DNA of 64,000 nucleotides, from assembly GCA_030066595.1 (NCBI GenBank), contig JASJBI010000011.1, forward strand, positions 1 through 64,000. Reading direction: 5' to 3'. Both the position numbers and the translations under genes were made by a program. Below are positions 40,185 through 50,145 of the stretch, piece after piece (within the stretch, counting starts at the first letter, position 1; each line of letters begins with the position of its first letter). Below the pieces are notes generated by a model that saw only the letters and a program-made list of their open reading frames with translations, ran no database searches and was not told where the DNA came from. This stretch comes from Alphaproteobacteria bacterium. GTDB lineage: Bacteria > Pseudomonadota > Alphaproteobacteria > JAJFFI01.

Positions 40185-42653
40185 TCAGCGGGACGGGCGC
40201 GCGGCCCAGACCGTGATCAGCGCCATGACGAGGGTCAGCAAGGTGAAGCCCAAGAGGTGGCTGTTGCCGGCGGACAGCCAGCTCATCGGCTGGCCCATCA
40301 CCGGCAGCAGGCCCAGGGTGTTGCACCAGGCGATGGTCCAGTGAGCGATCTGCATCCAGGCGAGCCCGAACAGGGTGAAGCCCACCACCTTGCCGGCGTG
40401 CTGCAGCCGGAAATCGGCCTGTGCCGACCGGCTCTCGAATCGCCGGGCCACCGCGAACAGCGCCGCGAGATAGAGGATCTGGACGGTCAGCAGCACAAGT
40501 CCGGCAAGCCCGCCAAAGCGATGCAGAAAGAAGGCGGCGATGAAGTCGTCCTGCACGGCCGGCAGGGTCATGATCCGACCGTTCGGGCCGAACCAGTCGA
40601 GCGCGCCGGTCCAGCCGCCCTCGCCGACGCGGTCCATCGCCCCCAGCACCTGCGATCCGCTGTGCGGATGCAGCTCCGGCTCGGCCCAGACCAGGATCCG
40701 GTCCTTCTGCGGCATGCCCGCCGGCAAGGCCTCGGCGTTGTTGTGCGCCCACAGACCCGCGCCGGCCAGGACCACCAGCATGGTCGCGACCCCGGGCCGC
40801 ATCAGCGACCAAAGTCCGGCCGCGGTGCGTTCGCCGCGCTGACCGCCGCCTGCCTTCCACAGCCAGGCCAGCGTCACCAGGCCGAGGATGATGATCGGCG
40901 AGAAGTCGCGCACGCCCGCCACCACGCTCAGCACCACGAACAGGAAGACGCCGATGAAGCGGAGGAAGGGCAGCAGGAACAGGACGGGTGAGCGCCGGTA
41001 GGCGCTGGTCTCGCGGCTGCGGATCTCGGCGAGGTTCATGCCGAGGAAGGCCAGCAGCAGGACGAAAACGGACTTGGCCGCTTCGACCGGCTGGATCCCG
41101 GCAATGCCCTCCTCGCTGCCGAGGGCGAGCTGCGCGGCCATCAGCAGCACCAAGAGGCTGGCGAGCGCGGCGGCGAGCCCCTCGGCATTGAACAGCCAGG
41201 TCCACACCCGCCGCCAGCCCTCGTCGGTAACGACGCTGAGCAGGGCCAGCGCCCAGCCGAACAGCCCGAGCAGGGCAGCGTGCTTGAGCACGAAGCTCAG
41301 CCAGCGGGTGTTCTCCGCCCCGGCGCCGAGCTGCAACATGTTGATGACCCCGGTGCCGGCGAGAAACACGGCCGCCGCCCAGATCCAGCCGCCCAGGCCC
41401 GCGAGTCGCCCCGACCACCATAGGATCAGCGAGCACCAGCCCCAGGCCAGCCAGACCATGCCGACGACCAGCATGGCATCGGGCGCGCCGCCGCCCCGCA
41501 GCAGGAGCAGGGTCGTCCAGCCGCCCAGTGCGGCCGGCACCGCCGCTGCGGTGGCGCGGACCAGCCAGCCCATGCCGATCTGCCGGCGGCGGCTCCAGAA
41601 GGCGACAAGACCTGCCACCAGAACCAGCGCCGCGCCGGCCCCAGGAAGCAGTACGATGGCCTGGCTCTCGAGCCAGACCGCTGGGCCGGTTCCCGCGCCG
41701 GCCCAGGCGGCTGACCGGACCGGCGCATCTTCCGGCGGATTCTCGAACCACAGGTCGATATTGGCGACCGGCACCAATGTCAGCGAGTCCGGGCTTGGCA
41801 CGAGCCGGTAGTTGGTGCGGCCGAGGATGATCCGTTCGACGCGCCCTGCGACGCCGTCCACCGGAATGGTCAGGTCGGTGAACGCCCTGGCCGGCCCGCC
41901 GCCGGCGCGCTGCATGAGCACGTCATAGCGGCGCGCGCCCGGCGCCAGCCAGAAGGCCCCGTCGTGCCAGCTCACCGACAGCCCGCGCGGCGGCAGTTTT
42001 ACGTGCTGCCAGCGGTTCGAGCAGTTGACGCCCCCGCCGATCGTGAACAGAGGCAGCTCGGGCCGCGCGGCAGCGTTGACCTCGCGGAACCGCCATCGGA
42101 CCCGTTGAATGAGGCGGCGCCACGCGGACCGGCAGACGCCATGCGCCGGCTCGGCGGCCGGCGTGAGGCGTCCGTCCCGCCACGAGACCCGCCGCCCCGT
42201 CTCCGGGTCCGCCAGGACGAGCTGCGCGCCATCCGCCGCCACGACCGTGAGCTCGGCGTCAGCGAGCGTGATCCGGTCGCCAGCGGCCAGCTGCCAGCGG
42301 TGCAGAAAGCGCGAAGCGAGCCGGTCGGTGCGGACCAGCACGCGCCGTTCCTGCGAGCGATTGCCGATCAGCCACTGTCCATCCCGGCGCTCGACCAGGA
42401 GATGCTCGCCGGAAGCCGAGCGCGGCCCCGGATGCTGGCCCAGCTTGCGCCAGCCCAGGACAACAGGCGTCTCCGCGGTGGCGACAACGATCTCGTCCAC
42501 ATAGCTGACCGTCGGCGCGTGGGCGCGCAGCTGCCAGCCAAGATAGGCCGCAGCGGCGAGCAGCAGCAGGCAGATCCCCACCGGCAGCCAGGCAAAGGCG
42601 CCGGCGCTGCGCGCGCGTTCGCTGGTCGACTGCGCCGGCGGGTCTGCGCTCAC
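40185..42653 (-). CDS. SEDS-family (FtsW/RodA-like) protein with large N-terminal extension
   Basis: An 822-aa protein, about twice the length of ordinary FtsW or RodA. One membrane helix near 21-41 is followed by about 290 residues likely outside the cytoplasm, with a Cys pair and a strand-rich segment (WLIGNRSQERRVLV, then LAAGDRITL). The SEDS core follows: many membrane helices, VQDDFIAAFFLHRFGGLAGL with the conserved Asp of the glycosyltransferase site, and GLLPVMGQPMSWLSAGNSH near the C-terminus. SEDS enzymes polymerise peptidoglycan with a class B PBP. The GTG start overlaps the PBP stop by four bases, so the two proteins are probably a dedicated pair. Confidence 0.88.
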   Translation of the reverse strand: MSADPPAQSTSERARSAGAFAWLPVGICLLLLAAAAYLGWQLRAHAPTVSYVDEIVVATAETPVVLGWRKLGQHPGPRSASGEHLLVERRDGQWLIGNRSQERRVLVRTDRLASRFLHRWQLAAGDRITLADAELTVVAADGAQLVLADPETGRRVSWRDGRLTPAAEPAHGVCRSAWRRLIQRVRWRFREVNAAARPELPLFTIGGGVNCSNRWQHVKLPPRGLSVSWHDGAFWLAPGARRYDVLMQRAGGGPARAFTDLTIPVDGVAGRVERIILGRTNYRLVPSPDSLTLVPVANIDLWFENPPEDAPVRSAAWAGAGTGPAVWLESQAIVLLPGAGAALVLVAGLVAFWSRRRQIGMGWLVRATAAAVPAALGGWTTLLLLRGGGAPDAMLVVGMVWLAWGWCSLILWWSGRLAGLGGWIWAAAVFLAGTGVINMLQLGAGAENTRWLSFVLKHAALLGLFGWALALLSVVTDEGWRRVWTWLFNAEGLAAALASLLVLLMAAQLALGSEEGIAGIQPVEAAKSVFVLLLAFLGMNLAEIRSRETSAYRRSPVLFLLPFLRFIGVFLFVVLSVVAGVRDFSPIIILGLVTLAWLWKAGGGQRGERTAAGLWSLMRPGVATMLVVLAGAGLWAHNNAEALPAGMPQKDRILVWAEPELHPHSGSQVLGAMDRVGEGGWTGALDWFGPNGRIMTLPAVQDDFIAAFFLHRFGGLAGLVLLTVQILYLAALFAVARRFESRSAQADFRLQHAGKVVGFTLFGLAWMQIAHWTIAWCNTLGLLPVMGQPMSWLSAGNSHLLGFTLLTLVMALITVWAARPSR

Positions 42654-45100
42654 CGGTTCTCGGCTTTCTCCATCTGTGGCTCGAGGCTCGCCAGCATGCG
42701 GGCGACGACCGGCGCGCAGGCGGACCCGCCGAACCGGTATCGGCCGGTTGCATGCGTCGTCATGCAGGCAAACGCGATGCGCCGTTGCCGCGGCCCTTCA
42801 GGGTCGCGCCAGCCCACGAACCAGCCGGTGTTGTAGCCCGCGCCCTTGGAGACGTCGGCCGTGCCGGTCTTGCCGTACGTCCGGCAGCGGAATTCGGTCA
42901 TCTCTCGAAAGGCGCCGGCGGCGGTGCCGTTCTCGGGGACCGCCTTCATGCCCTGATGCAGCAGCGCGAGCAGGTCGGGGCTGACCTCCAGCGAGGGTGC
43001 CTCGGGCGGTGCCAACGGGTGCTGCCCCCAGCGGGACAAGAGATGGGCGCGGACGCGCCGGCCGCTGGCGATCGCGGCCGTGGCCTGCGCCATGTGCAGG
43101 GGCGCCGCCGAGACGGACTGGCCGATGCCGTTCTGCGCTGCCGTGAACAGAGCCAGCCGGCGAATGCCGCGCTGGCTCTTGCGGAAGGCCATCTGGCCGA
43201 GCGCGTTCTTGCTGTGCTGGCTGTAGAGGATGTCGTTGGCGACGCCGCGGAAGCGCTTGAGCCCAAAGGCCGCCGGCACGTTGCTGGCCAAGTCCAGTGG
43301 CGCCTTGTCGTCGATCCCGAGCGCGCGCGCCGTGCGGAAGATATCGAGATCCGGCGCGGCGAATGCGTCGCCGTTGCTCTGCGCGATGCGGTCGACATAG
43401 GCGTCGATCTTGGGCTGTTCCATCATGACCGCCATGCGCGCGAACCAGTGGTTGACCGAATGCTTCACCATCTGGCGCAGACCGATGTTGTGGTCCTCGA
43501 TGGCGGGGCCGCAGGCCGCATCGCGCAGCGGCGTGTCCTGGTAGCTCGCCAGGCTGCGACCGCCGAAGTTCTTGATGGACCGGGTCGAGCCCGGCGGCGC
43601 GTAGCTTCCCGCGCCCGCCGGCACGCCGAGCTTGGCGCCCAGCTCGGCGGTCGGCACGCCCTCCATCAGCTCCCGCGCCTGGCTGCCGAACTCGGGTGCT
43701 TCCCGCGCTTTGCGCATCAAGGCGACCGAGACCACCGGCTTGAAGGTGGAGCCGGGCGTGTTGTGCTTGTCGACCACCTCCCAGGCGATGATCGAGGACG
43801 GATCGCGCAAGGGAAAGGCCTGCGAGAAGGAGGCGTAGTCCCAAGGGTGCACGCCTTCCGGAACGAACGGGTAGTTGGCCGCGGCGAGGATCGCGCCCGT
43901 TTCGGCGTCCAGCACCACAAGCGCGCCCTTTCGCTCGCCGGCCCACTGGTCGTCATCCGGAAAGCGGGCCATGCCCCAGGCGAGCGCCTCCTGCGCGGCC
44001 GCCTGATGGCGGGCCCGGATGGTCAGATCGACGGTCACGCCTTCGGCCGGCAGGCGCGAGCTGGCCAGCAGACCGCTCAGGCTGAAGCTGTCGCCGGCGC
44101 TGGTGCCGACGATCGGCACCAGGCCCAACCGAAAGGAGTCTTCGGTCGGCCGGCCCGTGCCGGTCTCACCCGTGAGATGGATCCCGTCGGCGGTCCGAAT
44201 GGCGAACTTGCTGCCGGGCTTGGACCGCTTCACGGGCCGAAACCCGTAGCGCTGGCCGGCACCGGCGGCATCGCCGATCAGGCCGATGGAAAGGCCATGC
44301 ATCCGGGAAGCGCAGTTGACCGACGGCGCGGCCGTGATTTCGAGCGCAACCGGCGCTGCGGCGGGATCCAGCGGGATCGTCACGATATGAGCGCGCGCGG
44401 GTGCCGGGCAACCATCCGGGAACGGCAGCTCCAGAGCTTTGACCTCGGCGCCGGTCGGAACCGTCTCGGGCGTGCCGATCACTTGCACGGTGAGCGTCGT
44501 CGGCTCGGTCACCGAGACCTCGCTCAGGAAATGCACCCGGTCGGGCGAGTCGGCGACGGTGCGCCAGTCGCTGAACCCCGGCGTCAGTCTGCCGTCGTGA
44601 ATGAACCCGAACGTCTCGGGCACGATTGCGCCTGGCGGCAGCGGGCGCCCCTTGAGGTTCGTGGCGCGCCATTCGTTGCGCGGCTCCTCGCCGGCCCGCG
44701 GGCGGTCGTCCCGGATCGCCACCACCCGCCGGGTCTGGTTCCAGAGCTCGACCTGCTTGCGTACGATGGCGCCGACCGCGGAATGATCATAGAGCTTGAG
44801 GAGTTCGCTTTGCCGGTCGCGCCGGCGCGCCTCTTGCGGTGGCAGCGACGCCCCGGCCGCCCGCTGGCGCAGGAGGAAGTCCTCCGGCAGGCGGTCGAGA
44901 CCACCGTCCGCGCGCGGGATCAGGACGCCCGCGGCCAACAGCTCCGCGAACAGCTTCTCGTCCTCGGCGACGCCCGCGGCGGCCGGTGCTCCGGACTCGG
45001 CGATTTGGTGCAACGCGTGCACGCGCCAGAAGGCGCCGCCGATGGCGCCCAGCACCAACAGCGCGGCGAATCCGCGCACAACCGCCGAACCTGCTCTCAT
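42650..45100 (-). CDS. Penicillin-binding protein, transpeptidase
   Basis: An 816-aa membrane-anchored transpeptidase. After one N-terminal helix (VVRGFAALLVLGAIGGAFW) comes a ~330-residue unusual region with a VNCASR segment. The penicillin-binding domain has SxxK in NTPGSTFKPVVSV, SxN in VKHSVNHWFARM, and KTG in RTYGKTGTADVSK. It cross-links peptidoglycan with the SEDS partner encoded next. The N-terminal region is not the usual class B pedestal, and the SEDS protein carries a similar VNCxxR element, hinting at paired extracytoplasmic domains. The gene starts 40 bases after the FHA gene ends; the ribosome site is weak. Confidence 0.92.
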   Translation of the reverse strand: MRAGSAVVRGFAALLVLGAIGGAFWRVHALHQIAESGAPAAAGVAEDEKLFAELLAAGVLIPRADGGLDRLPEDFLLRQRAAGASLPPQEARRRDRQSELLKLYDHSAVGAIVRKQVELWNQTRRVVAIRDDRPRAGEEPRNEWRATNLKGRPLPPGAIVPETFGFIHDGRLTPGFSDWRTVADSPDRVHFLSEVSVTEPTTLTVQVIGTPETVPTGAEVKALELPFPDGCPAPARAHIVTIPLDPAAAPVALEITAAPSVNCASRMHGLSIGLIGDAAGAGQRYGFRPVKRSKPGSKFAIRTADGIHLTGETGTGRPTEDSFRLGLVPIVGTSAGDSFSLSGLLASSRLPAEGVTVDLTIRARHQAAAQEALAWGMARFPDDDQWAGERKGALVVLDAETGAILAAANYPFVPEGVHPWDYASFSQAFPLRDPSSIIAWEVVDKHNTPGSTFKPVVSVALMRKAREAPEFGSQARELMEGVPTAELGAKLGVPAGAGSYAPPGSTRSIKNFGGRSLASYQDTPLRDAACGPAIEDHNIGLRQMVKHSVNHWFARMAVMMEQPKIDAYVDRIAQSNGDAFAAPDLDIFRTARALGIDDKAPLDLASNVPAAFGLKRFRGVANDILYSQHSKNALGQMAFRKSQRGIRRLALFTAAQNGIGQSVSAAPLHMAQATAAIASGRRVRAHLLSRWGQHPLAPPEAPSLEVSPDLLALLHQGMKAVPENGTAAGAFREMTEFRCRTYGKTGTADVSKGAGYNTGWFVGWRDPEGPRQRRIAFACMTTHATGRYRFGGSACAPVVARMLASLEPQMEKAENR

Positions 45101-45140
45101 TTCAGCCCAGAGAGCGACACCCCCGGTTCACGAAGCATAA

Positions 45141-47021
45141 TCAGGCCTCGGGCCGACGGCGCAGGATGGTCTCTTCCGAAGATACCATGGTGCGGGTTTT
45201 CTCCTCATGGAACCGCAACAGGTAGCTGCCGACGATAAAGGCTTGCGCATCGCGCAGGGCGATCTCGCGCCGCATGCCTGGTTCCAGCTTATCGATCAGA
45301 CTGCCCCGCTCGTCCAGCGCAAATACCGGCGACGAGCCTTCGGCAATCCCCAAGGAGAGCGTATCCTCCTCGAGCCGGAGACTCACATGCCGGCGCGAAA
45401 GGTTGATTGCATTGAGCTTGGCCCCGGGATAGCCAGCCCCTTGCGCCCAGCTCAGGCTCTCCGGGTGGGTCAACAGCTCGAGCGGCAGGTCGGGCTGCTG
45501 TGCCGTTGCATCCAGGTTACTGCGACCCAGGATCAGAGATTTCGGGCTCAAGGGAAAGGCCGGCTGTTCCGACAGCATCAGCAGACCGATATACCGGTCG
45601 GGCACCGGCGCAGGCAGCAGGTCCAGATACTGCTTGTTCCGGGTCGGCAGCACGCACGGGATCGTGGCCACCGGTTTGAAACCCTGTTCCGTCGCGAGCC
45701 GGTAGTAGAGCTGCTCGTCCCGGTTCGTCGCCTGCAGCGCCAAGCAACCCTTGCTATCGACACTGCTGGCATCCGCGAACGGCACCGGCCTGCCGTCGTC
45801 ATCGAAATAGATGGTCCAATCGAGTAGCCCTTTGAGTTGGTGTGCGCCGTCGATTCGCATCAGCGCGAGCCCGGCGAGCCGCACGGAAAAACGATCGGAC
45901 AATGGGGTCTCCGCTCCGCTCCGCCCCTTGGCACGACCACCCAAGAGACGGTCGAGGCCGAACCGCCGTCCGCCCGATTCGGCTTGCGCCGGAGCGCCGC
46001 GCGGCGTTCGGGCACGCGTGGTCTTGTTTTCGTCGATATCAGCCGGTCGGTCGCGCAGCTTGCCGGCATCGATGCGGAAGGATTGGCCCGCCGCGCGCCG
46101 CTCGGAGATGCGCACCGCCTCGGCCAGCGGCGTCAGGCGGACGACCACCCGGTCGAACGGCTTGGCCTTGGCCCCCTTCCCCTGACGCCGATCGGCCAGG
46201 AACCATTCGTAGGGCTCCCCCCGCGTCTTGGGCTTGCGGGCTTCGACAACGTCGACGACCTCGTTGTCCGCGTAGATCCGCTGGGAATCGGCCGCGTTGA
46301 GGTTGATCAGGATGTGCCCTTCGCCATGCGGGAACCAGATCGGGGCACGGATCGGTCCTTGCGCGTTGGCCGCGATCAGGACCGATCGCTGATTGCGGTA
46401 AACGCCGACCGGCCGCTTCACCTGCGCGCCGTCCTGCCAGAACGACCATTCGGGGAAATCCCGGGCCTCGGTGGTGTCTCCGCGCCGCAGGCTCAAAGTG
46501 GCCTGTAGGACGTCGTCGCCGGTCGGAACGAACACCCCGAACCCGAACTGAAAAACCACCTCGTTCTCGGCGATATCCTCGTCCGGCATGATCGTGTAGA
46601 CGGGACTTCGGTCCCCCGGCAAAGATCCCTTGAACTTGGTGCTGTGCAGGATCTCCAGATTTGTGGCCAGCGCCTGGATGCGATGCCCACCGCGCACCGA
46701 TTCGGCGTGCCATGTCGCCGCTGGAATCCACGCAACCACGTCCGTGAAGACGGGATTCTGCTCGCGAAACCGGCCAGCCTCGTCGCGCGCGAACACGCTA
46801 TTGCGGCAGCCGTCCAGCGCCGCCTCCAGCCGGAATTCTTCGGCGCCGCTCACCTTTTCGGTGATCTTGGCGCCGCCGCCATACTTCCGGTCCCACAACT
46901 GGTCTGCATCGAAACAGTCCGCGACGCCGACCAGCGCAAGGGTGAATACGCCAAGCTCGCCGCCGGCGCGGCGATGCGCGGACAGAACCCGGTCCGACCG
47001 GCCAAAAAGCTTCTTGATCAT
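45141..47021 (-). CDS. FHA-domain protein of the PBP-SEDS operon
   Basis: A 626-aa protein without obvious membrane segments. The first ~540 residues are not recognised. The C-terminal ~110 residues form an FHA domain: SLILGRSNLDA, then INLSRRHVSLRLEE with the conserved S-R-R-H, and FIVGSYLLRFHEE. FHA domains bind phosphothreonine, so it may recruit targets of the kinase encoded at 38058. It also ends TMVSSEETILRRRPEA, whose Thr residues could themselves be phosphorylated. The ATG at 47021 has AAGGAGC seven bases before it. It is first in the operon, followed by the PBP. Confidence 0.88.
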   Translation of the reverse strand: MIKKLFGRSDRVLSAHRRAGGELGVFTLALVGVADCFDADQLWDRKYGGGAKITEKVSGAEEFRLEAALDGCRNSVFARDEAGRFREQNPVFTDVVAWIPAATWHAESVRGGHRIQALATNLEILHSTKFKGSLPGDRSPVYTIMPDEDIAENEVVFQFGFGVFVPTGDDVLQATLSLRRGDTTEARDFPEWSFWQDGAQVKRPVGVYRNQRSVLIAANAQGPIRAPIWFPHGEGHILINLNAADSQRIYADNEVVDVVEARKPKTRGEPYEWFLADRRQGKGAKAKPFDRVVVRLTPLAEAVRISERRAAGQSFRIDAGKLRDRPADIDENKTTRARTPRGAPAQAESGGRRFGLDRLLGGRAKGRSGAETPLSDRFSVRLAGLALMRIDGAHQLKGLLDWTIYFDDDGRPVPFADASSVDSKGCLALQATNRDEQLYYRLATEQGFKPVATIPCVLPTRNKQYLDLLPAPVPDRYIGLLMLSEQPAFPLSPKSLILGRSNLDATAQQPDLPLELLTHPESLSWAQGAGYPGAKLNAINLSRRHVSLRLEEDTLSLGIAEGSSPVFALDERGSLIDKLEPGMRREIALRDAQAFIVGSYLLRFHEEKTRTMVSSEETILRRRPEA

Positions 47022-47249
47022 GGTCGCTCCTTGGCAGGCTTCTATCACGTACCTGTGGCGCGGAAAACCCGTCGCGACCAAGCTTAAATCTCTGTATACG
47101 TGGGATTCCGCCAGGGCCGGGTAACGACCCGCAGGACCGGCTTTGGCTCATCGCAGGATGTGGCGGAACGCTCGGCCACCTGTTGCCGTCCGGGTGCGGA
47201 CGGCCCTATGATGGACCGTTGCTACCCTTCGGGAGAGCTGTTTTCCGAG

Positions 47250-48236
47250 ATGTTGCCTGAGCGCCTGCCCACGATCACCGACGTGCGCGCTGCGGCCGGC
47301 CGGCTCAAGGGAATCGCGGTGCGAACGCCGCTTCTCGAGTCGCCGCTTCTAAACGAGCGGCTCGGCGGACGCCTGCTGCTCAAGGCCGAGCCTCTGCAGC
47401 GCACCGGCTCCTTCAAGATCCGCGGCGCTTACAACAGGATCAGCGCCATCGCGCCAGAGATCCGGGCCAGGGGCGTGGTCGCCTTCTCGTCCGGGAACCA
47501 TGCCCAGGGCGTGGCCCACGCCGCGGCGTTGCTGGAGGTGCCTGCCACCATCGTGATGCCGCGCGACGCGCCTGCGGTGAAGATCGAGAACACCCGCGCT
47601 TACGGCGCGGAGGTGGTGCTGCATGAGCGCGACGAGCGAAGCCGGGCCGCCGTCGCCGGCGAGATCGCAGAAGAGCGGGGCGCCACCCTGGTGCGTCCGT
47701 TCAACGACCCAGACGTGATTGCGGGACAAGGGACGCTTGGCCTGGAGCTTGCCGAGCAGAGCGCCGCCGAGGAGGCCGAGCTCGACCTTCTCCTGGTGCC
47801 TTGCGGCGGCGGGGGTCTGGTGGCGGGCTGCGCGTTGGCCATCGGGGAGGCCAGCCCCGAGACCGAGATCTATGCGGTCGAGCCCGAGGGCTTCGACGAC
47901 ATGGCCCGCTCGCTGCGATCGGGCCAACGGGTTGCCAACGAGCCGGGCGGCAGCTCGATCTGTGACGCCTTGTTGTCGCGCGCGCCGGGGGAGCTCACTT
48001 TCGCGGTCGCCGCTCCACGACTGGCCGGCGGCTTGGTGGTCGGAGAGGAAGAGGTCGCGGTCGCCATGGCGGCCGCCTTCGGCTACTTCCATCTGGTGAT
48101 CGAGCCCGGAGGCGCGGTTGCGCTGGCCGCAGCATTGGCCGGCAAGATCGACTGCCGCGACCGGACGGTGGGCGTCGTCGCCTCGGGAGGCAACGCCGAT
48201 CCCGCGCTCTATCGCGATCTCACGGCGCGGGCGTGA
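47250..48236 (+). CDS. Threonine/serine dehydratase-like PLP enzyme
   Basis: A 328-aa fold-type II PLP enzyme. The cofactor Lys lies in RTGSFKIRGAYN, the substrate loop is FSSGNHAQGVAHAA, the phosphate loop CGGGGLVAG, and a late VVASGGNADPALY. The length and lack of an ACT domain match catabolic threonine deaminase, serine racemase or hydroxyaspartate dehydratase. It releases ammonia from hydroxy-amino acids to give 2-oxo acids. The ATG at 47250 gives the family N-terminus; in-frame ATGs at 47208/47211 are possible. It stands alone between the FHA gene and fadD. Confidence 0.88.
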   Translation: MLPERLPTITDVRAAAGRLKGIAVRTPLLESPLLNERLGGRLLLKAEPLQRTGSFKIRGAYNRISAIAPEIRARGVVAFSSGNHAQGVAHAAALLEVPATIVMPRDAPAVKIENTRAYGAEVVLHERDERSRAAVAGEIAEERGATLVRPFNDPDVIAGQGTLGLELAEQSAAEEAELDLLLVPCGGGGLVAGCALAIGEASPETEIYAVEPEGFDDMARSLRSGQRVANEPGGSSICDALLSRAPGELTFAVAAPRLAGGLVVGEEEVAVAMAAAFGYFHLVIEPGGAVALAAALAGKIDCRDRTVGVVASGGNADPALYRDLTARA

Positions 48237-48312
48237 GCGACAGCCGAAAATCGGCTTGTTAACCATTTCTCACTAGGGTTGGTCGGGGTGCGGTTCGGCA
48301 GGTGAACGGCCA

Positions 48313-50031
48313 ATGGCGATCGAGATGATGGACGCGCCGCAGGAAACGGGCGACCGACAGGAGCATCCCTGGCTCCGGTCCTATCCGGAGGACGTGGATT
48401 GGCATGCCGAGATCCCGGTCATGCCTCTGTTCGCGCTCTTGGATCATGGCGTTGCCACCTATCCGGACGGGGTGGCGCTGGACTTCTTCGGCAAGGAGTA
48501 CAAGTACCGCGAGCTTGGCGAACTCGTGGCCAGGGCGACCAAGGGGCTCCAGGAGCTCGGCGTCCGCAAGGGCGTTCATGTCGGCCTGTTCCTGCCCAAC
48601 TGCCCGTACTACCCGATCTTCTACTATGCCATCCTCAAGACCGGGGCGACGGTGGTGAACTTCAACCCGCTCTACGCCGAGCTCGAGCTGCTGAACCAGG
48701 TCGAGGACGCGGAGGTCGACCTCATGGTCACCCTCGATCTCGCCGCGCTCTACGACAAGATGGCCCAGGTCATGCGGGAGAGCCGGCTCAGGCGGATCAT
48801 CGTCTGCCCCATGGCCGATATCCTGCCGTTTCCCAAGAACCGGCTGTTCCCGATCGTCAAGCGGGACGAAATCGCGACGATCCCGGAGGACGGCGCGCAC
48901 ATCCCTTGCGATCGCGTCTTGGCAAACGATGGCGCCTTCCGACCCTTCGAGGTCGATCCGGCCAAGGACATCGCGCTGCTGCAGTACACGGGCGGCACCA
49001 CCGGTGTGCCGAAGGGCGCCATGCTGACCCACCGGGCGGCCTCGGCCAACGCGCTGCAGTGCCGTCGCTGGTTCGCCAAGGGGGAGCCTGGCTCCGAAGT
49101 CACGGTCGCCGTGCTGCCGTTCTTCCACGTCTTCGCCATGACCGTGATCTTGAACCTGAGCGTCTACAGCGGGGCCAGGCTGATCCTTCTGCCCCGGTTC
49201 GAGATCGACCAACTGCTCAAGACGATCACCCGCAAGAGGCCCAGCCTGTTTGCCGGCGTGCCCACCCTGTTCACCGCGATCAACACCCATCCCGAGCTGG
49301 ACAAGTACGACCTGTCCTCCCTCAAGTTCTGCATCTCGGGCGGGGCCAGTCTGCCGGCCGACGTGCGCGACCGCTTCGAGAGCTTGACCGGTTGCACGCT
49401 GGTCGAAGGCTATGGCCTCTCCGAATGTTCGCCCGTGGCCGCCTGCAACCCGATCGGCGGCAAGGGCAAGGACGGCTCCATCGGTCTGCCCTATCCCGGC
49501 ACGCGGATCGAGATCGTCTCGCTCGAAGACCGCGAGACCGTGCTGTCGCCAGGCGAAAAGGGCGAGATCTGCATTTCCGGCCCGCAGGTCATGGCCGGCT
49601 ACTGGAAGCGGCCGGACGCCACCGCGGAGACCCTGCGCGGCGGCCGGCTGCATACCGGCGACGTGGGGTACATGGACGAGGACGGCTTTACCTTCGTGGT
49701 CGATCGGCTGAAGGAGGTCATCATCGCCGGCGGGTACAAGATCTACCCGCGCAACGTCGAGGAGGCCATCCACATGCATCCGGCCGTCGCCGAAGTCGCG
49801 GTGGTCGGGATCGACGACGCCTATCGCGGGCAGACGGTCAAGGCGTTCGTGAGCCTGGTCGAGGGCGCGACCATGACCCATGACGAACTCAACGCGTTCC
49901 TCGAGGACAAGATCTCGCCGATCGAGATGCCCAAGCATCTCGAGCTGCGCGACAGCCTGCCGAAATCGGCGATCGGCAAGATTCTGAAGAAAGAACTCCT
50001 CAGCGAAGCACAAGAGACTGAAGGACCCTAA
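48313..50031 (+). CDS. fadD: Long-chain fatty acid-CoA ligase
   Basis: A 572-aa ANL-superfamily adenylate-forming enzyme. The ATP-binding P-loop is YTGGTTGVPKGAMLTH, A5 motif VEGYGLSECSP, A7 LHTGDVGYMDEDGF, A8 KEVIIAGGYKIYPRNVEE and catalytic Lys in PKSAIGKILKKEL. Residue pattern and length match FadD, which activates long-chain fatty acids for beta-oxidation. It starts 76 bases after the dehydratase gene. The thiolase, hydroxyacyl-CoA dehydrogenase and acyl-CoA dehydrogenase genes lie 3-8 kb downstream on the same strand. Confidence 0.93.
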   Translation: MAIEMMDAPQETGDRQEHPWLRSYPEDVDWHAEIPVMPLFALLDHGVATYPDGVALDFFGKEYKYRELGELVARATKGLQELGVRKGVHVGLFLPNCPYYPIFYYAILKTGATVVNFNPLYAELELLNQVEDAEVDLMVTLDLAALYDKMAQVMRESRLRRIIVCPMADILPFPKNRLFPIVKRDEIATIPEDGAHIPCDRVLANDGAFRPFEVDPAKDIALLQYTGGTTGVPKGAMLTHRAASANALQCRRWFAKGEPGSEVTVAVLPFFHVFAMTVILNLSVYSGARLILLPRFEIDQLLKTITRKRPSLFAGVPTLFTAINTHPELDKYDLSSLKFCISGGASLPADVRDRFESLTGCTLVEGYGLSECSPVAACNPIGGKGKDGSIGLPYPGTRIEIVSLEDRETVLSPGEKGEICISGPQVMAGYWKRPDATAETLRGGRLHTGDVGYMDEDGFTFVVDRLKEVIIAGGYKIYPRNVEEAIHMHPAVAEVAVVGIDDAYRGQTVKAFVSLVEGATMTHDELNAFLEDKISPIEMPKHLELRDSLPKSAIGKILKKELLSEAQETEGP

Positions 50032-50145
50032 CCTTCAGCAAGCGGACGCGGCCTTCGGTGAAGCCGCGCCAGATCGACAGTCAGGGCAACGAGATTGGGA
50101 TACCGGCGGGCAACGGGAGCTGTTCCCTGCCGAAGGACTCGATCG

